DNA of 64,000 bases from Cohnella ginsengisoli (GCF_029525555.1 NZ_JAPDHZ010000003.1:1054001-1118000), one strand, 5' to 3'. Positions 40,229 through 52,327 are shown, counted from the first letter of the stretch. Notes: generated by a model not told the origin, from the sequence alone. Numbers and translations: made by a program.

Positions 40229-42002
40229 GGGGCTGTCTCAAAAGGGTCATAAATAGACCTGGAGAGATAGCCCTGTTTTTTGCTTTAAAAACATACAAAG
40301 AAACCGTCCTTTGGTAAAATGGAAGTGTCGAGCAACCATCTACGAAAGGAACGGTTTCTTTGTACATTCAATATAGCATGGACCAACTTTGTCTGCCAAT
40401 GGATTTGGAAACAGATATTCCTGAAAATCATCTCGTTCGCATCGTGAATAACGCGGTGAACCGTCTGAGTGACGCCATCTTCGACGCAGCTTATCCCGGC
40501 GGCGGTCGCCATAGCTATCATCCCAAGATGCTCACCAAGATCATCATCTACGCCTATACCCAGCGCCTCTACTCCTCTCGCCAAATCGCCAAAGCCATTC
40601 GGGAAAATATCATGTTCATGTGGCTCGCCGGTCGCCAGCAGCCAGACTTCCGCACCATCAACCGTTTCCGTTCGGAACGGATGAAGGACGTGCTCGAGCA
40701 AATTTTTACGGCTGTGCTGGCGCTGCTCTTGGAAGAAAAATATGTGCAGCTGGAGCACTATTTTGTCGACGGCACGAAGATCGAAGCCAACGCCAATCGC
40801 TATTCGTTCGTCTGGAAAAAGGCTGTTGTGAAGCAGCACGCCAAGCTGCAAGAAAAGGTCCGGACGCTGTTCGGGGCCATCGAAGCCGCAGAAGCGCAAG
40901 AGGACGCCGAGCATGCCGGAGCAGATCTGTTGGAGCTTGGAGAATCGTCGGCGTTCACGGCGGACCGGCTCGAGCAGGCGGTTCAGCGATTGGAAGAAAA
41001 ACTGCAGGAGAGGCCTAAAGACAAGCCGCTCAAGAAAGCGGTTCGTTTGCTGCGAAAGGACCTGTTGCCGCGTCTTCAAAAGTACGAGCATCAAGAGGCG
41101 CTATTCGGCGACCGAAACAGCTTTAGTAAGACCGATCCGGACGCCACATTCATGCGAATGAAAGAAGATCATATGCGAAATGGCCAGCTGAAGCCGGGCT
41201 ATAATGTGCAGATCGGAACGGAGAATCAATTCGTGCTCGGATACAGCGTCCATCAGCGGCCAACAGACACCAGATGTCTAAAGCCACATCTGGAAGGCGT
41301 TAAAGAAAAGCTGGGCAAGCTGCCGGGTACCGTCATTGCGGACGCAGGCTACGGCGGTGAGGAGAACTACGCGTACCTGGAAGAGGAGCAAATACACGCG
41401 CTCGTGAAGTACGGTACCTACCACAAAGAAAAGAGTAGAGCCTGGAAGAAGGATATCGGAAAGATCGACAACTGGAGCTACAATGAAGAAGAAGACAGTT
41501 GGACCTGCGCAGCCGGTCAAAAGCTTACGTTCCGTTACGAAAGCACAACGACGACGGAGAGTGGCTACGAAATACGCACGCGCCATTACCGGAGCGCAAA
41601 CTGCGAAGGTTGCCCGCTAAGGGCCGCATGCACCAAAGCCAAAGGAAACCGAGAGATATCCGTAAGCCTGAGGTACTGGCGGCAAAAGAATGAAATGCGG
41701 GAACGACTGCGGAGCGAGAAAGGCTACGAGTTGTCCGTCCGCCGCATGATCGAGCCGGAGAGCGTATTCGGCCAGGTGAAGAACAACCGGGGATTCCGGC
41801 GCTTTCTGCTTCGAGGCTTAGAGAAGGTAAGCCTAGAGGTCGGGTGGCTTTGCCTTGCCCATAATCTGCTCAAAAAAAGTAGCAATAGACCAAAAACGCA
41901 AACGGGACGAAGCAGGAAAGTTCTCTGCTTCGTCCCGTTTGACGTTTCCGGCTTCATTTCAGCTATCTGCTTCAACTTCAGAAGGGCTTTTGGGACAGCC
42001 CC
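40229..42002 (+). mobile_element. IS1182-type insertion sequence
   Basis: Bounded by inverted repeats GGGGCTGTCTCAAAAG (left, 40229) and GGGGCTGTCCCAAAAG read from the right end (42002), one mismatch in 16. No clear target duplication (left flank ACAA, right flank TTTT). An internal hairpin AAACGGGACGAAGCAG / CTGCTTCGTCCCGTTT lies at about 41900-41941. Its left end is only about ten bases from the group II intron. Confidence 0.85.
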
Positions 42003-42027
42003 TTTTCATCGCTCATTCATTCTTTAA
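40360..42027 (+). CDS. IS1182-family transposase
   Basis: About 510-555 residues. N-terminal DUF772-type segment (LTKIIIYAYTQRLYSSRQIAKAI, QPDFRTINRFRSERM); DDE residues in YFVDGTKIEANAN, TVIADAGYGGEENY and RMIEPESVFGQVKNN. The TTG at 40360 has AAAGGA upstream; the ATG at 40378 is the alternative. Near the end the A7 run (41870-41876) leaves the frame open through the inverted repeat. A TAG follows immediately if the run were one base longer (ending NLLKKK), so the true stop is uncertain and this run is not counted with the +1 cases. Confidence 0.88.
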   Translation: MYIQYSMDQLCLPMDLETDIPENHLVRIVNNAVNRLSDAIFDAAYPGGGRHSYHPKMLTKIIIYAYTQRLYSSRQIAKAIRENIMFMWLAGRQQPDFRTINRFRSERMKDVLEQIFTAVLALLLEEKYVQLEHYFVDGTKIEANANRYSFVWKKAVVKQHAKLQEKVRTLFGAIEAAEAQEDAEHAGADLLELGESSAFTADRLEQAVQRLEEKLQERPKDKPLKKAVRLLRKDLLPRLQKYEHQEALFGDRNSFSKTDPDATFMRMKEDHMRNGQLKPGYNVQIGTENQFVLGYSVHQRPTDTRCLKPHLEGVKEKLGKLPGTVIADAGYGGEENYAYLEEEQIHALVKYGTYHKEKSRAWKKDIGKIDNWSYNEEEDSWTCAAGQKLTFRYESTTTTESGYEIRTRHYRSANCEGCPLRAACTKAKGNREISVSLRYWRQKNEMRERLRSEKGYELSVRRMIEPESVFGQVKNNRGFRRFLLRGLEKVSLEVGWLCLAHNLLKKSSNRPKTQTGRSRKVLCFVPFDVSGFISAICFNFRRAFGTAPFHRSFIL

Positions 42028-42071
42028 TCTTCGATTGCCATCACCCTACCGCCTAGCAACTCCCAACAACC

Positions 42072-45000
42072 CTACTGCGCCAGCACCAACTCCCCAAACC
42101 CAGCCGTATTCGTCCAGTTGGTGGACTCGCCGGACCAGACGGTCTGGACCTGGCGGCCGTTGCCGTCGTCTTCGTCGTTGTTGGCGAGGTCGAAGCCGAT
42201 GGTCATGCCGACGGTTGGGGTGATGCCGAGCGAGCTCCAGGGGATCGCCAGCTCGACCGTGTAGCCGCCCGTCGTCGCGGCCCAGGCGTGTTGCACGCCG
42301 GTCGTCTTGGCTTTTTTGCTCCCATAGCGTGCTGTCGTTCCAGCCCTTGATGAATTGCCGGTCGTAGCTGTCGTAGGTCGTGCCCTTGTTATGATCGCCG
42401 TCGATGTAGATCTCGACGGAATCGTCGGCGTAGGGATCCGGCGAGTTGTTGAATAGATCCGCGTCGGTGACGGAGACGCCGACATACAAGTAGGTGTCGT
42501 CCCACAGCACGCCGAACTTCGTCGTGTTGTTCGAGGTGCCGGATACGTCCTTGGTGACCGGCTTGGTGACGGACCAGGCCGCTTCGTTCAAGCTGCCGTC
42601 GATCGTCATGGCGGCGTTGGTCTTGCTCACGTTCAGCAGCGTGTACGAGGCATCGGTCGTGACGTTGACCGTATGGCTCGCCGCAGACACGTTGTTCGCC
42701 GCGTCCTTCGCCTTGACCGTGAAGCTGTAGGCGGTGCTGGGCGTGAGGCCCGTGATCGTGTACGTCGTCGAAGCGACGGACGCGACGAGATTGGTGCCGT
42801 TGTAGACGTTGTACCCGGTCACGCCGACGTTGTCAGTCGAAGCGCTCCAGGACAGCTGCACGGTACGGTCGGTGTGCGACGGCGAGGTCAGATTCGCCGG
42901 TGCCGTCGGCGCCTGCGTATCCCCCGTGACGGTAGAGGAGAGCGTCAGACTGCCGAATGCCGACGTATTCGTCCAGTTGTCGTTCGTGCCGGCCCACATG
43001 AGCTGGCTCTCTCTGCCGGCGCCGGTATCGGTGTCGTTGTTCGCCACGTCGAAGCCGAGCGTGAGGCCCGCGGCCGGCGTGAGGCCGAGCGAGCTCCACG
43101 GAATCGCCAGCTCCACGGTGTAGCCGCCGGTGATCGGTGCCCATCCGTGCAGCGTGCCGCTGACCGTCATTTTCTGCAACCACAGCGCGCTGTCGTTCCA
43201 GCCCTTGATGAACTGCTCGTCATGGCTGTCGTACGTCGTGCCCTTGTTGTTGTTGCTGTCGATATACACTTCGATAGAGTCGTCGTAGTAAGGCAGTACG
43301 TCCGAATTGTACAGATTGCCGTCCAGCACCTTGACCCCGACATACAGATAGGTGCTGTCCCACAGCACGCCGAATTCGGCGCTGTTGTTCGGCGTGCCGA
43401 TGATCGGCTTTTTCAGCTGCTTCGCCATAGACCACACAGATTCGTTCAAGGAACCGTCGACGGAGATGGCGGCCAGCGTCTTGCTGGCTTGAACGAGATA
43501 GGCGTCCGTCGAGACGGTGAGCGTCGCGCTCGCCGGGGACACGTTGCCCGCCGCATCCTTCGCCTTGACGCTGAACGTATAAGACGTATTGGGCGTGAGC
43601 CCGGTCACGGCATAGGCGGGAGATGTCACGGTAGCCAGCAGCGTCGTGCCTTGATACACCTGATACTGCGTGACGCCGATGTTGTCCGCGGAGGCGTCCC
43701 ACGCCAGGTTGATCGAGGTCTCGCTCTTCGAAGACGCCCTCACATTCGCGGGCGGCGACGGCGGCGTGAAGTCGCGGTCGCGCACGACCTTCACATTGTC
43801 GAATTCGACCGACGTCTTGAAGGCGTAGACGCCGACCTTGCCCGAGGCGAGCGCCGAGTCCGTGGCGGACAGCTCCTTGAACCCGTCCACGTAGAAGTCC
43901 AGCGTGCTGTTGTTCAGCACGGCGGTGAACGTGTACGTGGAATTCGTCGCCATGTTGAAGTTTTTCTCAGCCAGGACGGTGGTCGTGCCGTTCACCACCT
44001 TGACGATCTGCAGCCGGCCTGCGCGGATCTGGAAGCTGTACCGGTTGTTCGGATCCTGATAGCGGGCCACGATGCCCGCGCCCAGATCGACGTCGCTCAT
44101 CGTCAGCTTGATCGTCGTCTCCACGCTGTAATTGCCGTAGGCGCTGCCATCCACCGTGCTGAACGCAGGCGTCGCCAGCCACCACGACTGCCCGTAAACT
44201 TTGGACCCGCCTACCGTCGCGATCTCCCATGTCCCGTTCTGCGTGGTCCATCCGTCAGCCGCGCCGTCCTCGAAGTTGTCGGTGAAGGAGACCGTGCCCG
44301 GACCCGCCGCCGTCGCGGCCGCCAGCGTATTGCTCGGTGCCGACGGACTCCCCGCGGCATCGACGGAACGCACGGTTACCGAATACGTACGATCCGGCAG
44401 CAAGCCCGACATCGTATACGTCGTGCCGGTCGTGGCTCCCGCTTCTTTGCCGCTGACGTAGATCTTGTAGCCGGCCACGCCGGCCATATTGGACGGCGCA
44501 TTCCAGCTCAGGCTGAGACTGGTCAGCGTCGCCTGCGACAGGGTCAGATTGGTCGGCGCCGCGGGCGGCGCCTTGGTCGAGACGTTCACCGTATTGCTGG
44601 CCGGCGACAGATTGCCCGCGCCGTCCTTCGCCTTCACGGTGAACGCGTACGCCGTCGAAGCGGTCAGCCCGCTCACGGTATACGAGGTGCTCGACGGAGA
44701 CGTGGTCGTGCCCAGATAAGCGCTCCCGTTGTAAATGTTGTAGCCGGCTACGCCCGTATTGTCCGTCGATGCCGTCCAGGTCAGGCTGACGGTCGTCGCC
44801 GACTGCGACGGGGAGGCCAGATTCGCCGGCGCCGTCGGCGGCTGGGTATCGGTCCCTTCGCTCACCAGACTCTCGCCGTAGAAGACGCCGGTGCCGTTCG
44901 TGCCGATGTAGACGCGGCCCCATACCTGGCGGTCGCCCTCCATCGTATTGGCCTCGTCGCCGACCGTCGGATCGAGCACGTCGATCTTCACCCAGGTCGC

Positions 45001-46995
45001 CCCCAGGTCGTCGGAGCGGAAGATGCCCTCGGTATGGTCGACCTTCCCGTATACGAACACCGTCGGGTTGGAGGAACCGAGCTTGTTCTTGCCGAAGGCG
45101 AACAGCTTCGCCTCCTGGACGTTCGGGAGCTGCGTCCACGAGTTGCCGCCGTTGCTGGAGCGCCACAGCCCGTTCGTGTACAGGCCAGCCCACACCTCGC
45201 CCGCCATGCCTGGCGCCGCCTTGACGCTTAGGAACGCCAGATTCGCGGTCGATGCCGGCAGCGTGGACGCGGTGGACCAGGTCGCTCCGCCGTCGGTGCT
45301 GCGATAGAAGTTGCCGGACGCGCGCTCGATCAGGTAGAACGTATTGTTGTTCACCCGGTCCGACGCCAGCGGCTGCCACCAGATCCAGAAGTCCGGCACC
45401 GTATAGGCCGGCGCGCCCGTGCTGGCCGTCCATGTCTGGCCGCGGTCGGTGGAGTAGAGCGGGCTGCCGTACATCGGCACCCACACCATCGTCTCGCTGG
45501 CGGCCGATACGGCGATGCGCCCCGCGATCCCCGGCGGATTGGGGAACGCCGTCCAGTTCGCGCCGTTGTCGGTACTGTAGGCGCCCCCGCCCGAGTTCTG
45601 ATACCGGGTAGAGCCCACCCGGGCGACGAAGTTCGGGTTGCTCTCCTGGAAGTCGATGGACACCGTGTCGCCCATATACGGATTGCCGAACTTGGAGGCC
45701 GGGAACGTATTCAGCGACGTATGGCGCATGCCGTCGACGTCCGCGTGTCCGCTCAGCAGCGGCGCCCCGATCGGCGTGCTGCGGAGGGCGAACGTCACGA
45801 CCTCTTCATGCCCTTGCTCGTACGTATACCAGTGCGAAGGATTCGCGGTGATATCGTCCGTACGCCAGGTGCCGAAGAAGTCGGTGAACCATACCCGGTT
45901 CGGATGGACCGGATCGATCGTCAGGCTGGAGACGGCCGCCGCGAACCAGTTCCCCGTCCACCAGGGGACGTCCGGATGCTTGACGAACGAGATCTGCGAC
46001 CAGCTCGCGCCGCCGTTCGTCGAACGGTAGATCGGCGCGGGGAAGCTGGTGCCGCTCTGGAACGCCGTCATCACGATATTCGGGTTGGTCGGGTCGACCG
46101 AGATGCCGACGTACTTGCCCGCCTTCGGGGGCGTGATCGTGGTCCAGGCGCCGCCGGCATACTTGACGACGCCGTCGTCGCAGCTCAAATACAGCGTGCC
46201 GTTGGACGCCACGACCGCCCGGCTGAAGTTGGTCGGGCTGCCGGGCATCGGCGTCCACGTCGTCCCGCCGTCCAGGCTCCGGTACACGCCTTGGCCTCTA
46301 GCCCCGGCATAGATCGTCTGCGTCGCTTGGCCTGCCGTCCCCGCGCTCTTGTCGAACACGACGAAGCTGACGCCGTCCGGCGCGGTGCCGGCGGCCGGGA
46401 AGCCGGTCACCTTCTGCCAGGAGCCGCTGCTGGCGCCGGTCGCGCTTTTCCACAGCCCGTCGTACCGCGTGCCCATGAAAAGGATCTGCCCGTTGTTCGG
46501 ATCGACGACGAGCCGCTCTCCCTGATCCTTGCCGCTGCCGTTGGCGAGCATACGGACGTTGATTCCGCTCGACGTCCAGGTCGCGCCCCGATCCGTCGAC
46601 TTGAGAATATCCCCGTTGCTCCAATCGTACTTGCCGGCGGCGACATAGACCACGTTCGGGTCCGACGGGTCGATCGCGAGGGCGTCGATGCCGTACAGGT
46701 TGGACTGTCCGCTCGGAATCTTGTTCATCATCTGGATCCACTTGTGATTGACCGCGTCCCAGCGGTAAGCGCCGCCGACGTCGGTCCGGATGTAGGCGAG
46801 ATCCGGCTCGGTCGGATGCACGACCATGCCGGTGACGAAGCCGCCGCCGCCGATGCTCACCGACTGCCAATTGTACGGCTCCGTCTGGGCGGCTCTGACG
46901 GGCGAAGCGTACAAGACAACCATCGCGACGACAAGAATTAATAGTGCACCAAGACCGCCTAGCTTCCACCTTGCCGATACGCCGCTATGAAGCAT
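42072..46995 (-). CDS. Secreted multimodular GH74 xyloglucanase (about 1640 aa), +1 shift in T6
   Basis: GGAGG precedes the start at 46995. Signal peptide 1-36, then a GH74 two-propeller catalytic module (about 37-715) with IRTDVGGAYRW, whose Asp matches a family catalytic residue. FN3 modules follow at about 720-805 and 810-895, a concanavalin-like/LamG-type module at 900-1075, FN3, CBM9 (about 1165-1355), FN3, and a second CBM9 (about 1448-1640). One base removed from 42312-42317 restores the final CBM9 (WEQKAKTTGVQHAW ... GFGELVLAQ). Hydrolyses the beta-1,4-glucan backbone of xyloglucan; CBM9 and FN3 target cell-wall glycans. The IS1182 end is only 70 bases past its stop. Confidence 0.9.
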
Positions 46996-47011
46996 CCCAT
47001 GAATTCCTCCT

Positions 47012-48667
47012 CTACTTGTTCAGCCTCTCCCGATACTCGAGGGGCGTCATGCCGAAGTAGCCCTTGAACACCTTGCTGAAATAGTGGGTCGTCATATACC
47101 CGGTCCGCTCGGCGATCTCGTAGATCTTGTCGTTCGGGTCCTTAAGCAGCATCGCCGCAGCCAGCTCCATCCGCTGCTGCAGGACGTAATCGCCGAGATT
47201 CATGCCGGTCTCCATGCGATACACCTTGGAGATATAGGCCGGATGCAGCCTGACGTGATCGGAGATCGCCTGCAGCGACAGATCCCGCGACACGTCCTCG
47301 GCGATCAATTGATGGATGCGCCTCACGACGATCGACCGAGAGTCCTTCGTATTGTGTTCGGCATCCGCCATCAGCCTGGCGAAGACGGTATGGATCCGAT
47401 CCCGCAGCTGCTTCAAGGACGAGACCTGCATACTGCCGTCCGCCCCGACATCCGTCGCGCCGCCTGCGATGTCGCCGAGCTGCTTGCCGTTCCGGTGAGC
47501 CGCGTAATGGAACGCGCCCATGACGTTGAAGTACACTTCCTGCGCGTATTCCGGGGACTCCGGCCACTTCTCCGCCAGCTCCGCGAAAATATCGCTCAGC
47601 TTGCCCGCCGCGCGCTCCCAGCTGCCGGTCTCCAGCAAATGAAGAAGCAGCGGGGGTTGGTACGGCACCCGGAGTCCGCCTTCGATCGCCTGCTCCGGCT
47701 CCTCCCGGGCCGTCACGAAGAAATCGGATTCGCCGCCGATCTGCCTGCGCACGGCAAAGAGGCAGATCCGGTGCATCCGGGACAGTCCTTCGGGCAGCAA
47801 GCCGGTCTGTTCGGCCACCGCGATGGATACGCTGCGCTTTAAGTAAACGCTTACGCTTCGGTGCAAGCTTGCCGCCATCTTCTCGATCGGCCGCCATTCC
47901 TCCTCTCCGTTGTCGTTCGGTAGCGCGCTCACCTCCTCTCCGGACTTCTTCGCTTTCAGCACAAAGACCAGATTGTCGTAGGCATCCTTGCAGTGCCAGA
48001 TGTGATACAGCTCTCCGAAGATCTCCTCCGCGATGTTGGCGACCGCGAATTCCATCAGCGACAAGTCGTAATCGTCAAAGTCGTCAAATCCGTCCTCCAT
48101 TCGCACGATGAACATCCCGACCCGATCTCCGCTCGCGAACGGAAGATCGAGCATCTTCATTTTGTCCGCGATCACCCCTCTCGGATAACGTCTGTCCTGC
48201 AGCAGATGATTGAGCAGCTCGCCGCCGAGCAGCGGCAGGTGCTCCCGCAGCGTATTAACGGCGCGCCGGCGGGAAGCGATCTCCTGCCATTCCGCGTGCA
48301 GCTCGGCGACGACGCCGGTCAGCGTCCGGATCAGTTCGTCCGTCTCCACCGGCTTCAATAAATAATGAGAGGACTGCAGCTCGATGGCCTGCTTCGCGTA
48401 ATCGAAATCGGCGTGGCCCGACAGAAAGATGCATTTGGTCGTTTTCGACCCTTCCCGGATCTTCTTCACGAGCTCGAGACCGCTCATGCCGGGCATGAGA
48501 ATATCCGTGATCACGATATCGACGGTACACCTCTTCGCCATATCCAGCGCTTCGGCGCCCGAGAACGCTTTATAAACCTCGCCGATGCCCAGCTCCTCGA
48601 GCGGAATCGTAGCGGCGATGCTCTCCACCTGGTCCGGATAATCGTCTACGATCAGCAGATGAAACAA
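47012..48667 (-). CDS. YesN-type response regulator with AraC DNA-binding domain
   Basis: About 551 residues from a TTG at 48667 (LFHLLIVDDYPDQ, AGGGGGG upstream); the frame extends to 48715. Receiver domain: acidic VDDYP, phospho-Asp in VITDILMPGMSG, Thr/Ser in FLSGHADF, and Lys in YLLKPVE. A long central region (about 130-440) links to a C-terminal AraC HTH pair (LQAISDHVRLHPAYISKVY; IAERTGYMTTHYFSKVF). Follows the kinase gene and precedes the GH74 gene, which it probably controls along with the transporter. Confidence 0.9.
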   Translation of the reverse strand: MFHLLIVDDYPDQVESIAATIPLEELGIGEVYKAFSGAEALDMAKRCTVDIVITDILMPGMSGLELVKKIREGSKTTKCIFLSGHADFDYAKQAIELQSSHYLLKPVETDELIRTLTGVVAELHAEWQEIASRRRAVNTLREHLPLLGGELLNHLLQDRRYPRGVIADKMKMLDLPFASGDRVGMFIVRMEDGFDDFDDYDLSLMEFAVANIAEEIFGELYHIWHCKDAYDNLVFVLKAKKSGEEVSALPNDNGEEEWRPIEKMAASLHRSVSVYLKRSVSIAVAEQTGLLPEGLSRMHRICLFAVRRQIGGESDFFVTAREEPEQAIEGGLRVPYQPPLLLHLLETGSWERAAGKLSDIFAELAEKWPESPEYAQEVYFNVMGAFHYAAHRNGKQLGDIAGGATDVGADGSMQVSSLKQLRDRIHTVFARLMADAEHNTKDSRSIVVRRIHQLIAEDVSRDLSLQAISDHVRLHPAYISKVYRMETGMNLGDYVLQQRMELAAAMLLKDPNDKIYEIAERTGYMTTHYFSKVFKGYFGMTPLEYRERLNK

Positions 48668-48704
48668 ATCGAATCCCCCCCTGAATGCAATCGAGAAAAT
48701 GCGG

Positions 48705-50433
48705 CTATTGCCCATGCTGGACCATCCGAATCGTGACCCGCAGTCCGCCCAGGGGCGAAGCGTCCAACAGCAGGTCGGATTCGGCGCCGAACTGATGCAC
48801 GACCCGCTGCCGGATATTCCATAGACCGCAGCCCATCTCGTCGTCCATTGTCGCCAGCAGCTTCGCCCGCAATCTCGCCAAGCCGTCCGGATCGAGCCCC
48901 GCGCCGTTGTCGTCCACGACGATATCCGCGCCCGTCTCCGTTTTCTCGGCCGCGATGCGGATGATCCCGGCGCCCGGCTTCATGCCGATGCCGTGAATGA
49001 TGGCATTCTCCACGATCGGCTGCAGCAGCAGACGGGGAAGCTCCATCGGCAGCAGCTCGGGGGCGATGTCGATCGCGTACTGCAGCCGATGCATCTTCAT
49101 GGCATGAATCTCCAGATAGTTGCGGATGAGCGCCATCTCTTCTTCCAGGCTGCCCGTCTGCTTTTCCACGCGCGTCGTATAGCGGTAATATTTGCTCAGG
49201 TGCTGGGTAACGGCGATGATGGCGTCCCGGTTGTCCAGCTGGGCCATGCTCTGGATGAACGCGAAGCTGTTGTACAGAAAATGGGGATTGATCTGCGACT
49301 GAAGCTGCTTGAGCGTCGCTTCCCGAACGCGAAGCTTCTCGGCGAAGACATTCTCGATCAGCCGCTGGATCTCTTCGGTCATGTGGTTGAACTGCAGGAA
49401 TAAATATTGGAATTCGTTGTTCGTCTTGGCCGATAGTCTCGCCGAGTAATCCCCGCGCTTCAGCTTCTGCACGCCGCGGATCAGCTCCCGGATCGGCACC
49501 TGCACGTTGCGGTACAGCAAGGCGGCGGCCAGCAAGCTGAGCGCGAGCAGCAGGCCCGTGGAGATATAGAAAAGGTGGCGGCTGTTCGTGATCGGCTGCA
49601 TCAGCTCCCCCCAGCGGGATATAATCGATCAGGTACCAATCGAGCGTATCCGACTTCTCGTACGTGATGATGTAGCTCCGCCCGTCTATGGTCATTTCCT
49701 TATAGCCGGAATGCGCGGGCTCCAGCGATTGAAACTGATCCATGACCTGCGCGAGCAGCTCGCGATCGACCGATTGGCCCGTGATCGGTTCATAGCCGCG
49801 ATGATAGAGAAACGGGTTCCCGCTGCTCCCGTGCTGCAGCTGATCGAGCATCGCCGATATATTGTCCGCGGCGAATGCGACCTCGACGATCAGCGTCGCC
49901 TTGCTGCGGTCCAGCTTCGTCATGTAAGGCTCCGTCAGATAATGAATGAAATAATACCCTTCCCCGCTGTCGGTCGCGATCTTCCGGTAGTTCCAAGTCT
50001 TCGTCTCGGCCCCTTGCAGATAAGACACATCGTACGCCAGCTTGGCGTTGGTCGAGAGGGTCTGTCCGGATTCGGGCGCGAAAATCGTGAATTCGTTCGA
50101 CCAGCCGAACGTGTTGCTCTGCAGTTCGGCTTTTTCCTGCAGCAGTTCCTTCGTTTTTAACGTGTCGTAGGACGCATTCTTCACCGCAGGGAACGTCAGC
50201 TTCGGCATGTCCGGGTCCCGGCTCAGGTTGAAGGCCGCCTTCCATAGCTGGTCCGCCGTCGCATCCATTTGCTGGATAAAAAACGAAAGCCGGCTGCCGT
50301 TCGATTTTTTGATTTCCCGTTCAATGACATCGGTACCCACCTGATTGCCATAGCTATAGAGAAATACGATCGGAACGAGCAGCAGGCACAGCAGAATCAA
50401 CATTTTGTTAAAGATGCTCAGCTTGGACGGCAT
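48705..50433 (-). CDS. YesM-type sensor histidine kinase, +1 shift in C6
   Basis: About 575 residues after removing one base from 49607-49612 (DYIPLGELMQPITNSR). TM1 at about 10-27, a large extracytoplasmic sensor (30-280), TM2 at about 288-308, HAMP, then His_kinase with the phospho-His in LQSQINPHFLYNSFAF. A HATPase follows (LPRLLLQPIVENAIIHGIG; VVDDNGAGLDPDGL). Senses an extracellular saccharide signal in related systems and phosphorylates the adjacent regulator. No ligand can be read from sequence. Confidence 0.9.
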
Positions 50434-50472
50434 GGCTACAGCCCCTCAATGTTCCGTGTTTTACTTAAAATG

Positions 50473-51352
50473 TTAGCCCTTCACGGAACCGAGCACAATG
50501 CCTTTGACGAAGTACTTTTGCAAAAACGGATACACCGCCATGATCGGCAGCGCGCCGATAAAGATTTGCGAAGCTTTGACCGTGCGGCTGGAAATGTTCG
50601 CGACGTCCTCTCCCCCGGATGCCCGCCAGGTTAAAGTCTTCTTTGGCGATGATCGACTGCAGGAACGTGGCGAGCGGGTAGTCGTTCGTATTTTTCAAAT
50701 AAATCATGCCGTCGAACCAGGCGTTCCAGTGTCCCACCATCTCGAACAGGCTGATCGTCGCGATGCCCGCCATCGACACGGGCAAGTAGATTCGGAACAG
50801 CGTGGTGAAATGTCCTGCCCCGTCGATCAAGGCGGCTTCCTCCAGCTCGACCGGCACGGTGCGGAAAAAGTTCAGCATCAGGATCAGCAAGTAGCCGCTC
50901 ACCGCTCCCGGGATGACGAGCGCCCAAATGGTGTTCAGCAGGCCGGTGCCCTTGACGACCAGATAGGACGGGATCAAGCCGCCGCCGAACAGCATCGGGA
51001 CGACGAAAAACCAGGCGTAGGCGGTGCGGCCGGCAAAATAGCGGTCCGACTTGGAGAGCGAATACGCGGCCAGCAGCACGAGCGTGATCGTGATCCCCGT
51101 CCCCAGCACCGTTCGCTCGACGCCGATCGAGAGGGCGCGGAGGAAGTGGGCGTTGGCGAGCGTCTGCTTGTAGGCGTCCGTCGTGAAGCCGACGGGCCAG
51201 AAGTTGACGATATTCGCGGTCGCGGCCGCTCTCGAGCTGAGCGACACGGCGAACACGTGCACCACCGGCAGGATGCAGAGCAGGCTGACGAGGCCGAGCA
51301 GGATATAATTGCAGATCGTAAACACCTTGTAGGAAGGGGAGCGGTACAGCAT
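50473..51352 (-). CDS. Carbohydrate ABC transporter permease (YtcP/LplC type), +1 shift in C5
   Basis: 292 residues, AAGGAGG upstream. Six TM helices. The EAA cytoplasmic loop for the ATPase is EEAALIDGAGHFTTLFRIYLP. The frame breaks at 50612-50616; removing one base gives AGIRGEDVANIS, then VKASQIFIGALPIMAVYPFL and ending VLGSVKG at 50473. A loss of one copy of an 8-bp GCATCCGG duplication would restore the frame equally well. Imports oligosaccharides with the LplB-like permease and solute-binding protein; no ATPase gene is present, as usual for this group (a shared MsmX-like ATPase is expected elsewhere). Confidence 0.88.
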
Positions 51353-51366
51353 GTCGGCCGACCTCC

Positions 51367-52327
51367 TTAGAAAATTCGATAGTCGGCCACCTTATACAGA
51401 ATGCGGTAGCAGATCACGATGAGCACGAAGCCGATGACGGACTTGAACAAGCCGACGGCCGTACCGAAGCTGAATTGGCCGCCCTCGAGTCCGACCCGAT
51501 AGACGAACGTATCGATAATATCGCCGGTCTGGTAGACGAGCGGATTGTACAGATTGTAGATTTGATCGAAGCCCGCGTTCAGGATCCGTCCCAGCGCCAG
51601 GGTCGATACGACGACGAGGATGGGCATGATCGCCGGAAGCGTGATGTGGATCGCCTGCTTCCACCGGTTGGCGCCGTCGATCTCCGAGGCCTCGTACAGA
51701 TTCGGATTGACGCTCGTGAGCGCCGACAAGAAGACGATGGCGGCAAAGCCGAATTCCTTCCAGATGTCGGTGACGACGATCGTCGGCCGGAACCATTGGT
51801 TGTTGCCGAGGAAGAAGATCGGATCGATGCCGAACAGCGCGAGGAAGCGGTTGACGATGCCCCCCTTGGACCGACAGCACGTCGACCAGGATGCCGCCCA
51901 GAATGACCCACGACAGAAAATGCGGCAGGTATACGAGCGTCTGGACCGTTTTCTTGAACGCCGCCCTGCTCACTTCGTTCAGCAGCAGCGCGAACAGAAC
52001 GGGGATCACGATATTGGAGATCTGCTTCAGAACGGCGATCACGATCGTATTCCACATGACTTGCTTGATATCGGGAAATGAAAACAAGTACCTGAACTGC
52101 CCCAGGCCGACCCAATCCGAGCCCCATATGCCGAGCCACGGCTTATAATCCTTGAAGGCAATGACGGCGCCGAGCATCGGGAAATATTGATAGACCAGGG
52201 TGATCAGGAAGGCGGGGAGCACCAATAGATGGAGCGGCCAGGTTCTTCTGCAGTAGGAAACGAATCGACCGGATCGCGCCCGGGTGGCGGACGGCGCCGG
52301 CACAGTCGGAATACCGGTCTCTCTCAT
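51367..52327 (-). CDS. Carbohydrate ABC transporter permease (LplB type), +1 shift in C6
   Basis: 319 residues. One base removed from 51860-51865 joins DVLSVQGGIVNRFLALFGID. TM pattern and YQYFPMLGAVIAFKDYKP near residue 45 are typical of LplB. The EAA loop is YEASEIDGANRWKQAIHITLP. Partner of the YtcP-type permease, 14 bases upstream of it. Confidence 0.9.

Noticed and set aside
40285..41094. 269-codon frame opposite the IS1182 transposase
   Set aside because: Antisense of an intact transposase, no ribosome site.
41870..41876. A7 run in the IS1182 transposase counted as another +1 error
   Set aside because: Removing a base does not end the protein inside the element; adding one does. The run is ambiguous.
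42673..45231. 852-codon open frame opposite the GH74 gene
   Set aside because: Antisense shadow of high-GC coding sequence with Arg-rich composition.
50600..50620. 8-bp deletion in the YtcP-type permease as a distinct lesion
   Set aside because: Loss of one GCATCCGG copy would also restore the frame, but the single-base change in C5 is simpler and agrees with the other cases.
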